NCBI RefSeq assembly: GCF_017255185.1
Contig: NZ_JAFKCZ010000019.1
Span: forward strand, 27,664-91,663
Direction: 5' to 3'
DNA: 64,000 bases
Source: Parahaliea mediterranea
Lineage (GTDB): Bacteria > Pseudomonadota > Gammaproteobacteria > Pseudomonadales > Halieaceae
In this document: positions 55,245 to 64,000 of the stretch, in pieces
Numbering within the stretch: the stretch's first letter is position 1
How the letters are laid out: every line of letters begins with the position of its first letter
The notes under the pieces: model-generated
The model's database searches: none
What the model was told of the DNA's origin: nothing
Seen by the model: the letters and a program-made list of their open reading frames with translations, nothing else
Translations under genes and position numbers: made by a program

Positions 55245-58097
55245 CTATGCCTGGGGCGCCGGCCCCAGGGCTTCATTGATAAACCGTTCCTGCTGTTCGA
55301 GATGCAGGGCCATATAGCCGGCGGCCGGTGCCGCCGAGGGGTCGCGCCCCACGTAGCGCAGGTAGACGCTGCTGCGGTGGGCGTGGATGACGCGCCGCAT
55401 GTGGTGCTGGCTGGCGTACCAGGCGCCCTGGTTCATGGGCTCTTCCTGGCACCACACGGCGTCCTCCAGGCCGGTGTAGGCGCTGAGGATCTGCAGCAAC
55501 TCCGCCTCGGGGAAGGGATAGAGCTGCTCCAGGCGGACGATGGCGATATCCTCGATACCGCGCTCGCGACGGGCCGCGCGCAGATCGTAGAACACCTTGC
55601 CCGAACACAGGATGATGCGCTTCACCCGCGACTTGTCGAGATCGTCGGTCTCGTCCATCACGTTGTGGAAATGCCCCTGGGCCAGGTCTTCCAGGGAGGA
55701 TACCGCCTCCTTGTGCCGCAACAGGCTCTTGGGCGACATCACCACCAGCGGCTTGCGCAGGGGGCGGATTGCCTGGCGACGCAGCATGTGGAACACCTGT
55801 GCCGGCGTGGTCGGCACGCAGACCTGGATATTGTGCTCGGCGCACAGCTGCATAAAGCGTTCCAGGCGCGCCGACGAGTGCTCGGGGCCCTGCCCCTCGT
55901 AGCCGTGGGGCAGCAGCATGGTCAAGCCACACAGGCGCGCCCACTTGTGCTCGCCGGAGGTGATGAACTGGTCGATCACCACCTGGGCGCCGTTGGCGAA
56001 GTCGCCGAACTGGGCCTCCCAGATCACCAGCCCCGTGGGCGAGGTGGTGGCGTAGCCATACTCGAAGGCCAGCACGGCCTCCTCGGACAGCAGCGAGTCG
56101 TGGATGGTGAAATCCGCCTGCTCCGGGCTGATATGCTGCAGCGGTATGTAGAGGCTCTCGTCCTTCTGGTTGTGCAGCACCGCGTGGCGGTGGGAAAAGG
56201 TCCCCCGCCCCACGTCCTGGCCGGTCAGACGCACCGGGTAGCCGTCCTTCAGCAGGGACGCATAGGCCAGGGTTTCCGCGGCGCCCCAGTTCAGGGCCGT
56301 GGCGCCGGCGCCCATTTTGCGCCGGTCCTCGAGAATCTTGGTGACCTGGCGCTGCACCGGGAAACCGTCCGGCACCACGTTGGTGTCGTGGGCCAGGGCC
56401 TGCAATTCCTGCAGGTCCATGCCGGTATCGGCGTGCAGGGTCCACTCGTGCCCCAGGTAGGGGCTCCAATCCACGAACATGCTCTTGTCGGGCTCGGAAA
56501 CCAGGCTGCTGACCAGCGGCACGCCGCGATCCAGCGATTCGCGGTAACCGTCCATCAACCGCTTGTCTTCCTCCTCGCTGATCACGCCCTGGGCCACCAG
56601 GCGCTCGGCGTAGAGATCGCGGGTGGACTTCTGCTTGCGGATCTGCTGGTACATCAACGGCTGGGTCACCGAGGGCTCGTCGGCCTCGTTGTGGCCGCGG
56701 CGACGGTAGCAGACCAGGTCGATCACCACGTCTTTCTTGAACTCGTTGCGGAAATCCACCGCCATCTGGGTCACGAACAGCACCGCCTCGGGATCGTCGG
56801 CGTTGACGTGGAAAATCGGCGCCTGCACCATCTTGGCCACATCGGTGCAGTACTCGGTGGAGCGGGAGTCCTCGCGCTCGCTGGTGGTAAAGCCCACCTG
56901 GTTGTTGAGCACGATGTGCACGGTGCCGCCGGTCTTGTAGGCCCGGGTCTGGGACATCTGGAAGGTTTCCATCACCACGCCCTGCCCCGCGAAGGCGGCG
57001 TCGCCGTGGATCACGATGGGCACCACCTTGTCGCCAAGGGGGTCGTCGCGGCGGTCCTGGCGGGCGCGCACCGAACCCTCCACCACCGGCGATACGATCT
57101 CCAGGTGGGAGGGGTTGAAAGCCAGCGCCAGGTGCACTTCGCCGCCGGGGGTCATCACGTTGGACGAGAAGCCCTGGTGGTACTTCACGTCACCCGAGCT
57201 CTGGTAGGTCACGCGCCCCTCGAACTCGGCGAACAGTTCGTCGGGCTTCTTGCCGAAGATATTGATCAGCACGTTCAGGCGGCCCCGGTGAGCCATGCCG
57301 ATCACGATTTCCTGGGCGCCGTAGGACCCCAGGCGCTGGATCATCTCCGACAGCATCGGGATCAGGCTCTCGCCGCCCTCGAGACCAAAGCGCTTGGTGC
57401 CGGGGTACTTGGAACCCAGCGATTTCTCCAGTCCCTCGGCCTTGATCAGGCGGCGCAGCAGGGTCTTGCGCACGTCGTCGCCGAGCACCGGCGCCGAGCG
57501 TACCGACTCCATGCGCTGCATCACCCAGTGGCGCTCATCGGTGTTGACGATGTGCATGAACTCGGCGCCGATGGTGTGGCAGTAGGTTGTTTCCAGGGCC
57601 TCGACGATCTCGCCCAGGCTGGCGTCGGCCTTGCCGATGTACAGGCTGCCGGTCTGGAACACCGTGTCGAGGTCGGCGGCAGACAGCTGGTGGAAGCCCA
57701 GCTCCAGGTCCGGCACCGGCTCGCGCATGTGCAGGCTGAGGGGGTCGAGGGAGGACTTCTGGTGGCCGCGCTGGCGATAGGCGGAGATCAGCTGCACCAC
57801 CTTGACCTGCTTGCGCTCGTATTCGGTGGCCTGCGAATCGTGGGCCACGGTGGCCTCGGTGCGCACCCGCATCTTGGAGATACGCGCGAACTGGTCGCGG
57901 ATGGTGGAGTGCGGCACGTCCTGGATGAGCGCGTTCTTGGACTCGACCCGCGGCAGGGTATCGAAATAATTGCGCCACTGCTCGGGCACGGCGTTGGGGT
58001 CGGTGAGATAGGACTCGTACAAGTCCTCTACGTAGGTGGCGTTACCACCTGCGATATGCGAGCTCCGCCTCAGGAGCTCCATGGCGCTTTCTTGCAT
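55245..58097 (-). CDS. sucA: 2-oxoglutarate dehydrogenase E1
   Basis: A 950-residue thiamine-diphosphate-dependent E1. HRGRLNVLINIFGKKPDELF and the E1 TPP-binding region around GDAAFAGQGVVMETFQMSQ are typical; the C-terminal transketolase-type domain contains LLPHGYEGQGPEHSSARLER. Decarboxylates 2-oxoglutarate. An ATG at 58097 is preceded by GGAAGGG. It follows sdhB after a 188-bp gap with a palindrome and hairpin. Confidence 0.98.
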   Translation of the reverse strand: MQESAMELLRRSSHIAGGNATYVEDLYESYLTDPNAVPEQWRNYFDTLPRVESKNALIQDVPHSTIRDQFARISKMRVRTEATVAHDSQATEYERKQVKVVQLISAYRQRGHQKSSLDPLSLHMREPVPDLELGFHQLSAADLDTVFQTGSLYIGKADASLGEIVEALETTYCHTIGAEFMHIVNTDERHWVMQRMESVRSAPVLGDDVRKTLLRRLIKAEGLEKSLGSKYPGTKRFGLEGGESLIPMLSEMIQRLGSYGAQEIVIGMAHRGRLNVLINIFGKKPDELFAEFEGRVTYQSSGDVKYHQGFSSNVMTPGGEVHLALAFNPSHLEIVSPVVEGSVRARQDRRDDPLGDKVVPIVIHGDAAFAGQGVVMETFQMSQTRAYKTGGTVHIVLNNQVGFTTSEREDSRSTEYCTDVAKMVQAPIFHVNADDPEAVLFVTQMAVDFRNEFKKDVVIDLVCYRRRGHNEADEPSVTQPLMYQQIRKQKSTRDLYAERLVAQGVISEEEDKRLMDGYRESLDRGVPLVSSLVSEPDKSMFVDWSPYLGHEWTLHADTGMDLQELQALAHDTNVVPDGFPVQRQVTKILEDRRKMGAGATALNWGAAETLAYASLLKDGYPVRLTGQDVGRGTFSHRHAVLHNQKDESLYIPLQHISPEQADFTIHDSLLSEEAVLAFEYGYATTSPTGLVIWEAQFGDFANGAQVVIDQFITSGEHKWARLCGLTMLLPHGYEGQGPEHSSARLERFMQLCAEHNIQVCVPTTPAQVFHMLRRQAIRPLRKPLVVMSPKSLLRHKEAVSSLEDLAQGHFHNVMDETDDLDKSRVKRIILCSGKVFYDLRAARRERGIEDIAIVRLEQLYPFPEAELLQILSAYTGLEDAVWCQEEPMNQGAWYASQHHMRRVIHAHRSSVYLRYVGRDPSAAPAAGYMALHLEQQERFINEALGPAPQA

Positions 58098-58194
58098 TGT
58101 GGCCCTTCCGGCAAGGTTACGGTGACCGGCTGCCCGGCGGCGTACAGCTGATTCTAGCAGTGCTACGCAAACGGCGCCGAAGCCGTGTCCAGGT

Positions 58195-58233
58195 TCTGTA
58201 TATACAGACCTGCCGCTTACGTGAAGCGGCAGG
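58195..58233. promoter_or_regulatory. Palindrome plus hairpin between sdhB and sucA
   Basis: TCTGTATATACAGA (58195-58208) is a perfect 14-bp palindrome. It adjoins CCTGCCGCTT (58209-58218) and AAGCGGCAGG (58224-58233), which form a perfect 10-bp stem with a 5-base loop. The palindrome is not LexA-like, since its spacing is 4 not 8. It could be a regulator site for a second, sucA-proximal promoter, or an RNA processing site in the long transcript. Confidence 0.5.
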
Positions 58234-58285
58234 CCAAATCAAACAATTCTGTGCAATAACAATACGTTAGTGCACATTATTGAGA

Positions 58286-58990
58286 TTAAGTTGCATGTGT
58301 CAGCAACATGTTGCGAATATGTCCGATGGCCCGGGTGGGGTTGAGCCCCTTGGGACATACGTTGACACAGTTCTGGATGCCGTGACAGCGAAATACGCTG
58401 AACGGGTCGTCCAGTTTCGCCAGCCGCGCCTCGGTGGCGGTATCGCGGCTGTCGGCGAGGAAGCGGTAGGACTGCAGCAGGCCCGCGGGACCGATGAAGC
58501 GGTCCGGATTCCACCAGAAGGACGGGCAGCTGGTGGAGCAGCAGGCGCACAGGATGCACTCGTACAGGCCGTCCAGCTTGGCGCGGTCCTCCGGCGACTG
58601 CAAACGCTCAATGGCCGGGGGCGGATTGTCGTTTTGCAGGTAGGGCTCGACCTTCTCGTACTGGGCGTAAAACATACCCATGTCGACCACCAGGTCGCGG
58701 ATCACCGGCAGGCCGGGCAGCGGACGAATCACCAGCTGGTTGTTCTTCACCGTCTCGGACAGCGGGGTGATGCAGGCCAGGCCGTTCTTGCCGTTCATGT
58801 TCAGGCCGTCGGAGCCGCACACGCCCTCGCGACAGGAGCGGCGGAAGGCGATGGTGGTGTCCTGCCCCTTCAGCTGCTCCAGAACGTCGAGCACCATCAG
58901 GTCCTTGCCCTGGGTGTCGAACTCGAAGTCCTGCATGTAGGGCTTGTCGTCGGTCTCGGGATTATAGCGGTAGATACTGACTTTCAACAT
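58286..58990 (-). CDS. sdhB: Succinate dehydrogenase iron-sulfur subunit
   Basis: A 234-residue iron-sulfur protein. The [2Fe-2S] site is Cys53, Cys58 and Cys73 in CREGVCGSDGLNMNG and GLAC, with Asp61 in the usual non-Cys position. The [4Fe-4S] and [3Fe-4S] cysteines are in CILCACCSTSCP, CHGIQNCVNVCP. It passes electrons from SdhA to ubiquinone at the membrane. Follows sdhA by 12 bp. Confidence 0.98.
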   Translation of the reverse strand: MLKVSIYRYNPETDDKPYMQDFEFDTQGKDLMVLDVLEQLKGQDTTIAFRRSCREGVCGSDGLNMNGKNGLACITPLSETVKNNQLVIRPLPGLPVIRDLVVDMGMFYAQYEKVEPYLQNDNPPPAIERLQSPEDRAKLDGLYECILCACCSTSCPSFWWNPDRFIGPAGLLQSYRFLADSRDTATEARLAKLDDPFSVFRCHGIQNCVNVCPKGLNPTRAIGHIRNMLLTHAT

Positions 58991-59002
58991 CTGTGAGGCC
59001 TC

Positions 59003-60775
59003 TTAATAGGTACGCGCCTTGGGCTGGAAGGTGTCCACGGTTTTCGGCGTGAAATTCACCCCGCGCTTGCCCACCCGCTTCTCGCCCGGGAAATACATGG
59101 AGTGGCACAGCCAGTTCTCGTCGTCGCGCTCCTGGTAGTCATCACGGGCGTGCGCGCCGCGGGATTCCTTGCGTTCCTCGGCGGTGATGGCGGTTGCCTC
59201 GGCCACCTCGAACAGGTTGTGCAGTTCCAGGGCCTCGATACGGGCGGTGTTGAAGGCCTGGCTCTTGTCCTCCAGGGCCGCGTTCTCGATCCGGCCGCGC
59301 AGGTCGGACAGCTTCTGGATGCCCTCCTGCATGAACTTCTCGTTGCGGAACACCCCGAAGTGATTCTGCATCACACCCTGCAGTTCCTTGCGCAGGTCGG
59401 CGACACGCTCGCCGCCGGTGGAGTTGTTCAGCTTGTTGAGACGGCTCATGGCCTCGTCGATATCGGTCTCGGAGGCGTCGCGCAGCTCGATCCCCTCGCG
59501 CAGGGCCTTCTCGATGTGCAGGCCGGAAGCGCGACCGAACACCACCAAATCCAGCAGCGAGTTGCCGCCCAGGCGGTTGGCGCCATGCACCGACACGCAA
59601 GCCACTTCGCCGCAGGCGTAGAGGCCGGGAATGATCGCGTCGTTGCCATTGGCGTCCACGGTCAGGGCCTGGCCGTGCACATTGGTGGGGATACCGCCCA
59701 TCATGTAGTGACAGGTGGGCACCACCGGCACCGGCTCTTTCACCGGGTTGGCGTGGGCGAAAGTCTCGGACAGCTCGCAGATCCCGGGCAGGCGGCTGTG
59801 CAGCACCTCCTCGCCCAGGTGGTCCAGCTTGAGGTACACGTGATCGCCGTCGGGGCCGCAGCCGCGCCCCTCGAGGATTTCCAGCACCATGGAGCGGGCC
59901 ACCACGTCGCGGCTGGCCAGGTCCTTGGCGTTGGGGGCGTAGCGCTCCATGAAACGCTCGCCGTCCTTGTTGATCAGGTAGCCACCCTCGCCCCGGCAAC
60001 CCTCGGTCACCAGTACGCCGGCACCGTGGATACCGGTGGGGTGGAACTGCCACATCTCGATATCCTGCACCGGGAAGCCCGCGCGCAGGGCCATGCCCAC
60101 GCCGTCGCCGGTGTTGATGTGGGCGTTGGTGGTGGAGGCGTAGATGCGCCCCGCGCCGCCGGTGGCGAACACCGTGGCCTTGGACTTCACGTAGACGGTC
60201 TCGCCCGTCTCCATGCTGATCGCGATCACGCCGACCACCGCGCCGTCCTGGTTCTTGACGATGTCGGTGGCGTACCACTCATTGAAGAACACGGTGTTGT
60301 TCTTCATGTTGCCCTGGTAGAGGGTGTGCAGCAGGGCGTGGCCGGTGCGGTCCGCCGCGGCGCAGGTGCGGGCGGCCTGGCCGCCCTCGCCGAAGTTCTT
60401 GGACTGGCCGCCGAAGGGGCGCTGGTAGATGCGGCCCTCCTCGGTACGCGAAAAGGGCAGGCCCATGTGCTCCAGCTCGAACACTGCCTCGGGGCCCACG
60501 CTGCACATGTACTCAATGGCGTCCTGGTCACCGATGTAGTCGGAGCCCTTGACGGTGTCGTACATGTGCCAGCGCCAGTCGTCGTTGGGATCGGAACTGG
60601 CAATGGCGCAAGTGATGCCGCCCTGGGCGGAGACGGTGTGGGAACGGGTGGGAAACACCTTGGAGATCACCGCCGTCTTGTAGCCGGACTGGGCCAGTTG
60701 CAGCGCGGCGCGCATGCCGGCGCCGCCGCCCCCGACAATCACGCCATCAAATGAAATCGTACGCATGTTCGACAT
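59003..60775 (-). CDS. sdhA: Succinate dehydrogenase flavoprotein subunit
   Basis: A 590-residue covalent-FAD subunit. [18 protein letters not shown] binds FAD, His46 in [10 protein letters not shown] carries the covalent bond, and the active-site [20 protein letters not shown] is present. Four bp separate its start from the sdhD stop, and it precedes sdhB. Confidence 0.98.
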   Translation of the reverse strand: MSNMRTISFDGVIVGGGGAGMRAALQLAQSGYKTAVISKVFPTRSHTVSAQGGITCAIASSDPNDDWRWHMYDTVKGSDYIGDQDAIEYMCSVGPEAVFELEHMGLPFSRTEEGRIYQRPFGGQSKNFGEGGQAARTCAAADRTGHALLHTLYQGNMKNNTVFFNEWYATDIVKNQDGAVVGVIAISMETGETVYVKSKATVFATGGAGRIYASTTNAHINTGDGVGMALRAGFPVQDIEMWQFHPTGIHGAGVLVTEGCRGEGGYLINKDGERFMERYAPNAKDLASRDVVARSMVLEILEGRGCGPDGDHVYLKLDHLGEEVLHSRLPGICELSETFAHANPVKEPVPVVPTCHYMMGGIPTNVHGQALTVDANGNDAIIPGLYACGEVACVSVHGANRLGGNSLLDLVVFGRASGLHIEKALREGIELRDASETDIDEAMSRLNKLNNSTGGERVADLRKELQGVMQNHFGVFRNEKFMQEGIQKLSDLRGRIENAALEDKSQAFNTARIEALELHNLFEVAEATAITAEERKESRGAHARDDYQERDDENWLCHSMYFPGEKRVGKRGVNFTPKTVDTFQPKARTY

Positions 60776-60778
60776 AAC

Positions 60779-61141
60779 TCAATAGCCCCAAAGAATCTGG
60801 ACACCCCAGACCACGTAAACAAAAAGAACAAGGACAATAAGGATCTGCAGGGTGATACGCAGCACATTGCCAGTGGTTCCCATCAGGCGTTCGGTCAGGT
60901 AGTCGGTGAGCACGGACCACAGGCCGATCCAGGCGTGGGCCGCCAGGGACAACAACGCCATCAGGCTGAACACCTTCACCCAGGTCTGGGCGAACAGCGC
61001 CTTCCAACTGGCGTAGTCACCACCGGTCGCCACCGCGTAGCCCATGAAAAGGAAGTAAGCCAGCAGAATAACGCCACTGACCCGCTGAACCAGCCAGTCG
61101 GAGAGACCCGAACGGCCGAAACTGGTGACTGCAGTTACCAT
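60779..61141 (-). CDS. sdhD: Succinate dehydrogenase membrane anchor SdhD
   Basis: A 120-residue anchor with three helices and the heme-ligand His in LAAHAWIGLWSVLTDY. Starts at the ATG at 61141, overlapping sdhC by 7 bases. With SdhC it holds the heme b and ubiquinone site. Confidence 0.96.
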   Translation of the reverse strand: MVTAVTSFGRSGLSDWLVQRVSGVILLAYFLFMGYAVATGGDYASWKALFAQTWVKVFSLMALLSLAAHAWIGLWSVLTDYLTERLMGTTGNVLRITLQILIVLVLFVYVVWGVQILWGY

Positions 61142-61509
61142 ATCCAAACCCCCGCAAGAACAATCAATACCGCGGAAAGACCGATGACCAGGCGCGCCCC
61201 GAGGACACCGCCGGGCATGCTCTCGCCAATCCCGAAATCCATGATCAGGTGCTTGACACCCGCCAGCGAGTGGTAGATCACCCCGGCCAGCACCGCCCAG
61301 ATCACGAACTTGGCCAACGGGCTGGTCAGGCACTCCTGTAGCGAGGCATAGCTCTCGGGGCTGCGAAGGCTGGCATCCAGCGCCCAGAGGAAGACGGCCA
61401 TGCCGACGAAAATGAATACGCCCGAGGCGCGGTGGGTAATGGACGCCCATGCGGTAATGGGGAGCCGCATGGTACCGATGTCCAGGTTAACGGGACGCTT
61501 GTCTTTCAC
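61135..61509 (-). CDS. sdhC: Succinate dehydrogenase cytochrome b556 subunit SdhC
   Basis: A 124-residue anchor beginning KDKRPVNLDIGTMRLPIT, with the quinone/heme signature ASITHRASGVFIFVG and the heme-ligand His in YHSLAGVKHLIMDFG. The start is best set at a GTG at 61509: this gives the family's normal length, and an upstream ATG at 61605 would lie only a few bases from the transcription start predicted from the promoter. The ribosome binding site is weak. First gene of a nine-gene TCA block. Confidence 0.9.
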   Translation of the reverse strand: MKDKRPVNLDIGTMRLPITAWASITHRASGVFIFVGMAVFLWALDASLRSPESYASLQECLTSPLAKFVIWAVLAGVIYHSLAGVKHLIMDFGIGESMPGGVLGARLVIGLSAVLIVLAGVWIW

Positions 61510-61616
61510 AATGTGGGTACCATCGTTGTTGTGACGCCAGACGGCGGTTATAGGGCCGGCAGAGCCGGGCGTTGTGCTGTCCGCTCGCGCGGACGACCAA
61601 AGCAAAAACGCGCGAA

Positions 61617-61645
61617 ATTATAAGGACTCGGAGCCACGATTACAA
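61617..61645 (-). promoter_or_regulatory. Sigma-70 promoter of the sdhCDAB-suc block
   Basis: On the minus strand -35 TTGTAA (61640-61645) and -10 TATAAT (61617-61622) are 17 bp apart. Transcription should begin near 61609, leaving a 5' leader of about 100 bases before sdhC. Confidence 0.75.
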
Positions 61646-61790
61646 ACGCGTAATATATGAGGGGAGATGCGCAAACCGCGGACCGCCGGGGCGCCCACCT
61701 CCCGCGCGAACGTCGGCGAACGTCGGCAAACCGGATTACTGAATATCAGCGAAGTACCTGTTCATATAGGGGTAAATCCACTCCGATCAA

Positions 61791-61818
61791 TTGACAAAAG
61801 CTGACGAAACTCTATAGT
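61791..61818 (+). promoter_or_regulatory. Sigma-70 promoter of gltA
   Basis: TTGACA (61791-61796) and TATAGT (61813-61818) are 16 bp apart, about 38 bp before the gltA ATG. The -35 is a perfect match and the start site should be near 61825. Confidence 0.85.
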
Positions 61819-61856
61819 TGGGCACCCCACCGAAACACTTCTTCGCAGGACTTTTC

Positions 61857-63146
61857 ATGAGTGACAAAAAAGCGACTTTGAACGTCGAGGGCATCGACGA
61901 AAGCATCGAGCTGCCGATTTATTCGGGCACCATGGGCCCGGACGTCGTGGACGTCGGCGGCCTGACCGGCAAGGGTATGTTCACCTACGACCCGGGCTTC
62001 GTCTCCACCGCCGCATGCGAGTCGCAAATTACCTACATCGACGGCGGCAAGGGCGTACTTCTGCACCGCGGCTACCCCATCGACCAGCTCGCCGAACAAT
62101 CCGACTACCTCGAAACCTGCTACCTCCTCCTCTACGGCGAACTGCCCAGCAAAGAGCAATATGACAAGTTCGTGAACACGGTGAAGAACCACACCATGGT
62201 TCACGAGCAGATCCGCACCTTTTTCAACGGCTTCCGCCGCGACGCCCACCCGATGGCCATTATGTGTGGAGTGGTCGGCGCCCTGTCCGCCTTCTACCAC
62301 GACTCCCTGGACATCTCCGACGAGCACCACCGCCAGGTAGCGGCTTTCCGCCTGATCGCCAAGATGCCGACCCTGGCCGCGATGAGCTACAAGTTCTCCA
62401 TCGGCCAGCCCTTCATGTACCCCGACAATTCAATGGGTTACGCGGAGAACTTCCTGCACATGATGTTCGGCAATCCCTGCGAGCCGAGCAATATCAGCCC
62501 GACCCTGGCCAAGGCCATGGACCGTATCTTCCTGCTGCACGCCGACCACGAGCAGAACGCCTCCACCTCCACGGTGCGCCTGGCGGGCTCCTCCGGCGCC
62601 AACCCCTTCGCCTGTATCGCCGCGGGCATCGCCGCACTGTGGGGCCCCTCCCACGGCGGCGCCAACGAGGCGGTGCTGGAGATGCTGGAGGAGATCGGCG
62701 ATGTGTCCCGCATCGACGAGTTCGTGGCCCGCGCCAAGGACAAGAACGACCCCTTCCGCCTGATGGGCTTCGGCCACCGCGTCTACAAGAACTTCGACCC
62801 GCGGGCCAAGGTGATGAAGGAAGCCGCCGACGAGGTACTGGCGGAACTGGGCATCGAGAACGATCCGCTGCTGGCGATCGCCAAGGAGCTGGAGAAGATC
62901 GCCCTGGAAGACCCCTACTTTGTCGAGAAGAAGCTCTACCCGAATGTGGACTTCTACTCCGGCATTATCCTCAAGGCCATCGGCATTCCCACTAGCATGT
63001 TCACCGTGATCTTCGCGGTGGGCCGCACCGTGGGCTGGATCGCCCACTGGCACGAGATGATCAGCGGCAGCTACCGCATCGGCCGCCCGCGCCAGCTCTA
63101 CACCGGCCACGCGCAGCGCGATTACGTGGCGCTGGACAAGCGTTAA
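61857..63146 (+). CDS. gltA: Citrate synthase (type I)
   Basis: A 429-residue hexameric-type citrate synthase. It has the [20 protein letters not shown] stretch, the substrate-binding [15 protein letters not shown] and the acidic pocket from [12 protein letters not shown]. Start at the ATG at 61857 with AGGA upstream; a 13-residue upstream extension is less likely. It is divergent from sdhCDAB and followed by a terminator. It begins the TCA cycle from oxaloacetate and acetyl-CoA. Confidence 0.98.
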   Translation: MSDKKATLNVEGIDESIELPIYSGTMGPDVVDVGGLTGKGMFTYDPGFVSTAACESQITYIDGGKGVLLHRGYPIDQLAEQSDYLETCYLLLYGELPSKEQYDKFVNTVKNHTMVHEQIRTFFNGFRRDAHPMAIMCGVVGALSAFYHDSLDISDEHHRQVAAFRLIAKMPTLAAMSYKFSIGQPFMYPDNSMGYAENFLHMMFGNPCEPSNISPTLAKAMDRIFLLHADHEQNASTSTVRLAGSSGANPFACIAAGIAALWGPSHGGANEAVLEMLEEIGDVSRIDEFVARAKDKNDPFRLMGFGHRVYKNFDPRAKVMKEAADEVLAELGIENDPLLAIAKELEKIALEDPYFVEKKLYPNVDFYSGIILKAIGIPTSMFTVIFAVGRTVGWIAHWHEMISGSYRIGRPRQLYTGHAQRDYVALDKR

Positions 63147-63178
63147 CCACCCGCCGCGGGGCCCCGCCCCACGGAAAG

Positions 63179-63204
63179 GCCGCGCCTTTAGGCGCGGCTT
63201 TTTT
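63179..63204 (+). terminator. Intrinsic terminator of gltA
   Basis: GCCGCGCC, loop TTTA, GGCGCGGC, then TTTTTT. It lies 33 bp after the gltA stop and has an ideal hairpin and T run. Confidence 0.95.
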
Positions 63205-63676
63205 GTTTGTGCCGGAGAACATTGCGGCGGCATAAGAGCCCAGACCATGGTGTTGGCGCCTTCCTTTATGGGGCGGCCCACGACCGCCGCGTCGCGCCCC
63301 GGCAGGCGGTGCCTCTTTTGTTCCGCTCCGGGGAGTTTGCGGCACAAGACAAGGCTATGTTGTTATCATCTTCCGGGGAGGCGGCTCGCGGCCGCTGCGT
63401 CGTGCCCCTGCAGGTGGAGCCTCTTTTGCTCCGCTCCGGGGAGTATGCGGCACAAGACCCAAACTATTGTTGTTGGCTTCTTTCAGGGAGGCGGCCCGCG
63501 GCCGCTGCGTCGCGCCCCGGCAGGCGGTGTCTCTTTTGTTCCGCTCCGGGGAGTATGCGGCACAAGACCCAAACTATTGTTGTTGTCTTCTTTCAGGGAG
63601 GCGGCCCGCGGCCGCTGCGGCGTGCCCCGGCAGGTGGAGCCTCTTTTGTTCCGCTCCGGGGAGCATGCGGCGCGCC
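63197..63676. repeat. Tandem repeat of about 110 bp, four good units and a degenerate fifth
   Basis: The core CTCTTTTGTTCCGCTCCGGG recurs with starts at 63313, 63421, 63531 and 63641 (spacing 108, 110, 110), and a diverged copy begins near 63197 in the gltA terminator. Each unit carries GCGGCACAAGACC, then a TTGTTGT run and the GC-rich GGCGGCCCGCGGCCGCTGCG. The period is not a multiple of three, so the open frames that run through on both strands are not evidence of a protein. The last unit ends at 63676. No gene is recognised. Confidence 0.8.
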
Positions 63677-63850
63677 TGCCTCTTTGCTTCTTGGGTGGCG
63701 AGTTGCTCCTAACTTCGAATGGCCTGATTGCCGGGCATGGCTTTAGGGCTTCGTAACCTCGGTAGTCCGCTGGAGGTGGTCGCGGTCGCGTTGCCACTAA
63801 GCCGATGCGGTGCTCGCGCTGGAGTGGTCAACTAATTTGTGACAACCCAG
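63677..63850. other. Stretch between the tandem repeat and the IS3 end
   Basis: About 170 bp without a gene that I recognise. A sequence from about 63825 (TGGTCAACTAATTTGTGACA) may be the IS end, judged only by its TGG start and the nearness of the transposase stop. The other IS end is off the window. Confidence 0.4.
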
Positions 63851-64000
63851 TTAAGCTGCTTTCTTCGTTTCCACCATAGCTGCTTCGTACTGGCTGGGAC
63901 TGGTGTAACCCAGGTACGAATGCAGCCGTTGGCTGTTATAGAACATCGCAATGTAGTCCAGTATGTCCTGCTGTGCATCGGCGCGGGTTTGATAATGCTT
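63851..64000 (-). mobile_element. IS3-family transposase OrfB, C-terminal part at the window edge
   Basis: The minus strand from 64000 to a TAA at 63851-63853 reads 49 residues with the IS3 OrfB ending: DAQQDILDYIAMFYNSQRLH followed by SYLGYTSPSQYE. The catalytic DDE residues are upstream, beyond the window. The family assignment is firm from this signature; whether the IS is intact cannot be seen. Confidence 0.85.

Noticed and set aside
58195..58208. LexA box in TCTGTATATACAGA
   Set aside because: LexA sites in gammaproteobacteria need CTG-N10-CAG; here the spacing is only CTG-N6-CAG, and neighbouring genes are TCA genes, not SOS genes.
61510..61605. Extended SdhC N-terminus from the ATG at 61605
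   Set aside because: The predicted transcription start is at about 61609, leaving no room for a ribosome binding site, and the extra residues do not match SdhC.
63197..63676. Integron attC sites or a CRISPR array in the tandem repeat
   Set aside because: No GTTRRRY/RYYYAAC core sites and no conserved short repeat with unique spacers; the units are similar over their full length.
63207..63797. Several overlapping hypothetical proteins in the tandem repeat
   Set aside because: The repeat period is not a multiple of three and frames stay open on both strands; they have the same low-complexity content in different phases and no start signals.

Overview
The window is high-GC DNA from a gammaproteobacterium. 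A marine Halieaceae-type bacterium (OM60/NOR5 relatives) is my best guess. Three things point there: the gene order prmB-aroC with epmC, tusA and pdxB nearby; the block gltA / sdhCDAB-sucAB-lpd-sucCD; and scattered P450, amidohydrolase, LLM-oxidoreductase and TIGR03084 genes of the kind that degrade lipophilic cyclic compounds. The taxonomic call is inference, because there is no rRNA gene here. Coding density is high, most genes are ordinary chromosomal housekeeping, and I see no phage, plasmid or CRISPR region.

Layout. 1-12.8 kb: a truncated Na+/alanine symporter, a D-cysteine desulfhydrase-like enzyme, an orphan yajC, then a catabolic patch (acyl-CoA ligase, SnoaL-like protein, GST-like protein, amidohydrolase, cytochrome P450), an unusual lipoprotein with a pseudopilin-like C-terminus, bcp, a NUDIX hydrolase, a flavin reductase, moaCDE and an LLM-type oxidoreductase. 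12.8-19.4 kb: an RND pump, its adaptor, a Tll0287-type c-heme protein and NnrS, all on one strand behind an FNR/Dnr-like box. 19.4-27.4 kb: SirB2, a folE remnant, a MarR regulator overlapping a carotenoid oxygenase, map, enoyl-CoA hydratase with a TIGR03084 protein, a CPA2 antiporter and a cytochrome c lipoprotein. 27.8-33.7 kb: an OafA-like acyltransferase, tRNA-Ser with an unusual downstream repeat, queF with a two-gene ABC exporter, and tRNA-Glu/tRNA-Gly with a chimeric tRNA remnant between them.

33.7-46.5 kb: msrB, then a tightly overlapped seven-gene operon (methyltransferase, yheU, tusA, epmC, exonuclease, pdxB, NAD-kinase-like), a GcvR-like ACT protein, aroC, prmB, folE, a DUF4892 protein, a hydrolase, sixA and gpsA. 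46.5-50.2 kb: htpG behind a textbook sigma-32 promoter, and a secreted protein with a VPTL-type CTERM anchor. 50.2-63.2 kb: the TCA block, with sdhCDAB-sucAB-lpd-sucCD on the minus strand and gltA divergent. Good sigma-70 promoters for both directions lie in the 347-bp gap between sdhC and gltA. 63.2-64 kb: a degenerate ~110-bp tandem repeat and the C-terminal end of an IS3-family transposase cut by the window edge.

I did not find a clearly new defence, secretion or biosynthetic system. The observations most worth checking are: (a) the tRNA-Ser 3'-end repeat with duplicated terminator, which resembles the E. coli tyrT/rtT arrangement; (b) the Gly/Glu chimeric tRNA remnant; (c) the RND-adaptor-heme protein-NnrS cluster with its FNR-like box and a leader peptide overlapping the pump start; (d) the lipoprotein-pseudopilin fusion; and (e) the tandem repeat behind gltA.
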